From the NCBI GenBank assembly GCA_027483425.1, contig JAIXUR010000457.1, forward strand, positions 1 through 7,313: a stretch of 7,313 nt of DNA, read 5' to 3'. Source of the stretch: Cyanobacteriota bacterium. GTDB taxonomy: Bacteria > Cyanobacteriota > Cyanobacteriia > Phormidesmidales > Phormidesmidaceae. Every line of letters starts with the position of its first letter. Within the stretch, counting starts at the first letter, position 1. The notes below the pieces were generated by a model that ran no database searches, was not told the origin of the DNA, and worked only from the letters and a program-made list of their open reading frames with translations. A program made the position numbers and the translations under genes. Positions 4,981-7,313 of this stretch are shown piece after piece.

Positions 4981-5613
4981 TTAAAGCGGAGCCTCGCTAA
5001 ATTCTTTCACCACCGATTCCATGGCGTCGGCGTTGGCCATGCGCAGATCGTCGGGGGTCCACACCACGACTTGGTAATAGTGGTCGCCCATTTCAATGGT
5101 GGTGTGGAGGTAGGCTACAGGGTTTTGGCCCACATTGCCCCGCACCTCGTACTGCACCGCCGGAAAATTATTAACGCTGTCTACCTTAGTGCGAGCTTCG
5201 TCGTCAATCACCTGGGTAAAGCCGCCCTTAAGAATCTGTCGGTAGATGGTGGCTTGATCCTCTAGTGTCCCTGGGGCGACGGCGGCGCGATCCTCGCCCA
5301 GCACCACCAGAAATAGGCTTTGGTCGGAGTTAACGGCCTCCAGGTCAGCACTGGGGTTGAGGCTGCCAGCGGGCGCGGCCTGCCAGCCGCCTTTGAGGCC
5401 CAATCTCACGGGCGTTATGCGGCTGACCAGCATCGTGCCGCGAAAGCCTCGGTCCACATACTGGTTGGCCATGGGGGTGGTGCCCTCAGGCGATGGCGAT
5501 CGCGCCAGGGTGCCACATCCGGTCAGCGCCAGGGCCGCTAGCCCCACTACCCAGGCCAGATTCCCTGCCAGATACCGTTGTCCAGGCTGCTTTAACCCGT
5601 TTTTTCCAGTCAT
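4981..5613 (-). CDS. Lipoprotein with probable PsbP/Mog1-like fold (210 aa)
   Basis: The N-terminus (residues 1-33) is a lipoprotein signal: basic Lys/Arg start, hydrophobic WVVGLAALAL and the lipobox LTGC with Cys33 as lipid attachment site. A Ser/Pro-rich linker follows to about residue 50. Residues about 62-208 alternate strand and helix, ending FPAVQYEVRG (150-159), HTTIEMGDHYYQVVVWTPDD (170-189) and AMESVVKEFSEAP; this resembles the PsbP/DUF1795 (Mog1-like) fold, in which a final helix follows the strand ending in a Trp/Phe-rich motif. The fold assignment is by eye. ATG 5613 is the only possible start because an in-frame TAA lies a few codons upstream; GAGG sits only two bases before it, unusually close. 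It is the first gene of the likely pair with the photosystem I factor, hinting at a lumenal or thylakoid/plasma-membrane role. A HIP1 site (5496) lies inside. Exact function unknown. Confidence 0.75.
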   Translation of the reverse strand: MTGKNGLKQPGQRYLAGNLAWVVGLAALALTGCGTLARSPSPEGTTPMANQYVDRGFRGTMLVSRITPVRLGLKGGWQAAPAGSLNPSADLEAVNSDQSLFLVVLGEDRAAVAPGTLEDQATIYRQILKGGFTQVIDDEARTKVDSVNNFPAVQYEVRGNVGQNPVAYLHTTIEMGDHYYQVVVWTPDDLRMANADAMESVVKEFSEAPL

Positions 5614-5655
5614 CGCCTCACCCGAATTATGCTCTTAGACACCGTTAGCTTCAAG

Positions 5656-5661
5656 GGTATA
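5656..5661 (-). promoter_or_regulatory. Extended -10 box for the lipoprotein/PSI-factor unit
   Basis: On the minus strand TGC precedes TATACC, an extended -10 element (TGnTATACC). No good -35 is found at 17 bases. Transcription would start near 5649, leaving a leader of about 35 bases before ATG 5613. Confidence 0.4.
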
Positions 5662-5712
5662 GCAACACCTCCGCAATGGCCCCATCCTCTCCTATGCTAG
5701 ATAGGTGATTTC

Positions 5713-5743
5713 GGTGGGTCCCAGAATCCTACCTGGGGCCACC
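5713..5743. promoter_or_regulatory. Bulged 11-bp stem-loop in the divergent region before ychF
   Basis: GGTGGGTCCCAG (5713-5724) and CTGGGGCCACC (5733-5743) pair over 11 base pairs (one G-U) with a single bulged G and an 8-base loop. It lies 77 bases before the ychF start and about 100 bases behind the lipoprotein start. It could be a leader-RNA structure, an operator or a remnant terminator. No U-tract on either strand. The rest of 5614-5820 shows TATGCT (5693-5698) as a poor -10 candidate for ychF and nothing else I can support. Confidence 0.35.
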
Positions 5744-5820
5744 CAATGCCGCTGATCGCAACCCCACCACCGACCCGTTCCCCTGCCCCTGTTTACCTGA
5801 ACCTAAATTAGAGTTACCCC

Positions 5821-6912
5821 ATGTTACGAGCTGGCATTGTTGGTCTTCCCAACGTTGGCAAATCTACCCTGTTTAACGCTGTAGTGGCGAACGCCAAGGC
5901 CCAGGCGGCCAACTTTCCGTTTTGCACCATTGAGCCCAACGTCGGCGTGGTGGCTGTACCCGATGCGCGTCTACAGGTGCTGGCCGAGCTGTCTAGCTCC
6001 GTCGAAACGGTGCCCGCTCGGGTCGAGTTTGTCGATATTGCTGGCCTGGTGCAAGGGGCGAGCCAGGGGGAAGGGCTGGGCAACCAGTTTTTGGCCAACA
6101 TTCGCGAGGTGGATGCGATCGTTCACGTGGTGCGCTGCTTTGAGGACGATGACATCATCCATGTGGCTGGCTCCGTTGACCCGGTGCGCGACATTGAGAT
6201 CATTAACCTAGAGCTGGCCTTGTCTGATCTGGCCCAGCTGGAGCGCCGCGTTGACCGCGTGCGCAAGCTGGCCCGCGCTGACAAAGAGGCCCAGGCTGAG
6301 CTGGCGATTCTAGAGCAATTGCTGCCGGTGCTCAACGAGGGAAAACCCGCCCGCCAGGTCGATCTCGACGACGAGTCAGACGCGATCATTAAGCCCCTGG
6401 GGCTGTTGACCCGAAAGCCCGTGATCTATGCCACCAACGTGTCCGAAGAAGACCTGGCCAGCGGCAACGCCTGGGTGGAGCAGGTGCGGGCCGTGGCGGC
6501 GGCAGACAGTGCCCAGGTCGTGGTGATCTCCGCCCAGGTGGAGTCGGAGCTGGTGGATTTAGACGCCGCTGAGCGCAAAGACTTTCTCGAAGCCCTCGGG
6601 GTCGAAGAGGGGGGCCTTCAAACCCTCATTCGCGCCACCTACGAGCTGCTTGGTCTGCGCACCTACTTCACCACTGGCCCCAAAGAAACCCGCGCCTGGA
6701 CGATTCGGGCTGGCATGGTGGCACCCCAGGCGGCGGGGGTGATTCACACCGACTTTGAGCGGGGGTTCATTCGGGCCGAAACCGTAGCCTATGCCGATCT
6801 GGTGACCGCAGGCTCCATGGCCACGGCCAAAGACAAAGGCCAGGTCCGCAGCGAAGGCAAGGACTACATGGTACAAGAAGGGGACGTCATGCTGTTTCGC
6901 TTCAACGTGTAG
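5821..6912 (+). CDS. ychF: Redox-regulated ATPase YchF (Obg-family P-loop protein)
   Basis: A complete 363-residue YchF, the family's usual length. The N-terminal P-loop domain has G1 GLPNVGKST (8-16), G3 DIAGL (72-76) with the hydrophobic Leu76 typical of HAS-type P-loop NTPases that lack catalytic Gln, G4 replaced by NVSE (206-209) as in YchF, which explains its preference for ATP over GTP, and G5 SAQVE (237-241). A helical coiled-coil insertion follows in 125-200 (LELALSDLAQLERRVDRVRK). The C-terminal TGS domain (about 278-363) contains LRTYFTTGPKETRAWTIRAG, AAGVIHTDFERGFIRAE and the end EGDVMLFRFNV. YchF associates with ribosomes and is linked to stress and translation control in other bacteria. 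It is soluble and cytoplasmic. ATG 5821 starts the conserved N-terminus (MLRAGIVGLPNVGK); the ribosome-binding site is weak (AGAG). Divergent from the lipoprotein gene, probably monocistronic. Confidence 0.97.
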   Translation: MLRAGIVGLPNVGKSTLFNAVVANAKAQAANFPFCTIEPNVGVVAVPDARLQVLAELSSSVETVPARVEFVDIAGLVQGASQGEGLGNQFLANIREVDAIVHVVRCFEDDDIIHVAGSVDPVRDIEIINLELALSDLAQLERRVDRVRKLARADKEAQAELAILEQLLPVLNEGKPARQVDLDDESDAIIKPLGLLTRKPVIYATNVSEEDLASGNAWVEQVRAVAAADSAQVVVISAQVESELVDLDAAERKDFLEALGVEEGGLQTLIRATYELLGLRTYFTTGPKETRAWTIRAGMVAPQAAGVIHTDFERGFIRAETVAYADLVTAGSMATAKDKGQVRSEGKDYMVQEGDVMLFRFNV

Positions 6913-6954
6913 GCTGCCATGGTCACAACCGCCGGGAGGCATCCCAAAACCCTT

Positions 6955-6968
6955 ACCACCTCCGTGGT
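6955..6968 (+). terminator. Short hairpin after ychF, weak terminator candidate
   Basis: ACCAC-CTCC-GTGGT is a perfect 5-bp stem with a 4-base loop 43 bases after the ychF stop. The stem is short and no U-tract follows, so the call is tentative. A GGGA-GGCA-TCCC mini-hairpin precedes it near 6934-6945. Confidence 0.25.
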
Positions 6969-6988
6969 CTGTCCGGGGGAAATCTGTT

Positions 6989-6994
6989 TACAAT
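6989..6994 (+). promoter_or_regulatory. Candidate -10 box for the last gene
   Basis: TACAAT matches the -10 consensus at 5 of 6 positions and lies 52 bases before the GTG start at 7047. No convincing -35 lies at the right distance. Together with the hairpin at 6955-6968 it suggests separate transcription from ychF. Confidence 0.28.
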
Positions 6995-7046
6995 TTGACC
7001 TATTAGGGGTTCAGGTCTTTCGCTCCAGGTTTGTAGGTATATAGCC

Positions 7047-7313
7047 GTGGCATCACCGCTTCAACCCTATCCTCAGCTGCGCTCAGTGCTGCATCAGCTC
7101 AAGGGTGTGCCCCCCTGGGCCCTGCTCTCGCTGGTGATCAATGGGCTGCTGTTTATTACGGTCATCGTCATGGTGCGCCAGCTCAGCCGGGCTGGAGATG
7201 CGGTCTTGTCTTCGGCCAATGCCTTTGCGGCCGATCAGTCGGCGGCGGTCGCACCGTTGGAGCCCGAGTTGGGGCAGCGCCACACCCTTGATTATGAGCA
7301 GTGGGTGGCCTTG
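7047..7313 (+). CDS. N-terminal part of a membrane-anchored protein, possibly SGNH/GDSL hydrolase
   Basis: GTG at 7047 opens 89 codons that run off the window. An in-frame TGA at 6996-6998 bounds the start and no ATG lies between, so GTG is the best choice; the ribosome-binding site is weak (AGG nine bases upstream). Residues 1-22 are polar/basic, 23-41 form one membrane segment (WALLSLVINGLLFITVIVMV), then comes a low-complexity Ala/Ser/Asp/Pro-rich linker and the start of a conserved part, LGQRHTLDYEQWVALL-like. A short cytoplasmic N-terminus with a single anchor suggests the main domain is outside the membrane. The YEQWVAL motif after such an anchor recalls cyanobacterial SGNH/GDSL-type hydrolases, but the catalytic GDS block would lie beyond the window, so this is only a suggestion. 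Third codon positions are G/C-rich like those of ychF. Confidence 0.75.
   Translation, partial: MASPLQPYPQLRSVLHQLKGVPPWALLSLVINGLLFITVIVMVRQLSRAGDAVLSSANAFAADQSAAVAPLEPELGQRHTLDYEQWVAL

Noticed and set aside
6559..6942. 127-codon minus-strand open frame over the 3' part of ychF
   Set aside because: Shadow of the certain ychF reading frame; no domain of its own.
1..7313. CRISPR arrays, tRNA or rRNA genes, toxin-antitoxin pairs, phage or defence genes
   Set aside because: No regularly spaced repeats, no cloverleaf or rRNA sequence recognised, and none of the supported genes belongs to such families.

Overview
The window looks like a filamentous-type cyanobacterium with fairly high GC. The evidence is four copies of the cyanobacterial HIP1 octamer GCGATCGC (1159, 1453, 1756, 5496), a thioredoxin-like photosystem I accumulation factor, and a short cyanobacterial-type coiled-coil protein. 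Genus cannot be fixed from this sequence; a Leptolyngbya/Nodosilinea-like background is only a guess.

Layout. Bases 1-120 hold the N-terminal end of a minus-strand gene with a hydrophobic leader. Bases 121-668 are non-coding apart from a 132-bp MITE-like element (396-527). A 58-codon gene lies at 669-845 (+); it is short and easily missed. It is followed by three tandem inverted repeats, and a good sigma-70-type promoter (931-959) overlaps the last of them. Bases 1053-2720 (+) encode a 555-residue protein with an N-terminal beta-propeller-like half and a C-terminal transglutaminase-like domain.

Bases 2721-4312 are an accessory island. It has no HIP1 site, is visibly richer in A/T for much of its length, and carries a second copy of the MITE (3132-3256), a partial third copy (4139-4180) and a further terminal repeat (4181-4197). 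Between these sits one gene (3423-4127, +) for a secreted choice-of-anchor W-like protein. It starts at TTG behind a good Shine-Dalgarno sequence and stops before any PEP-CTERM anchor, about a dozen bases from the next mobile-element end. It appears to be a truncated exported-protein gene embedded in mobile-element debris.

Bases 4313-5613 (-) return to core genome: a lipoprotein with a probable PsbP/Mog1-like fold, followed 53 bp downstream by the thylakoid thioredoxin-like photosystem I accumulation factor, probably one transcription unit. A 207-bp divergent region (5614-5820) separates them from ychF (5821-6912, +), a complete Obg-family ATPase. The window ends in a membrane-anchored protein (7047 onward, +), possibly an SGNH/GDSL hydrolase.

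No clearly new multi-gene system is visible. The most interesting items are the MITE family, whose central palindrome is kept by a paired base change between copies; the anchor-less choice-of-anchor gene trapped between copies of that family; the small 58-codon gene; and the thioredoxin-fold protein that keeps only one of the two usual active-site cysteines.
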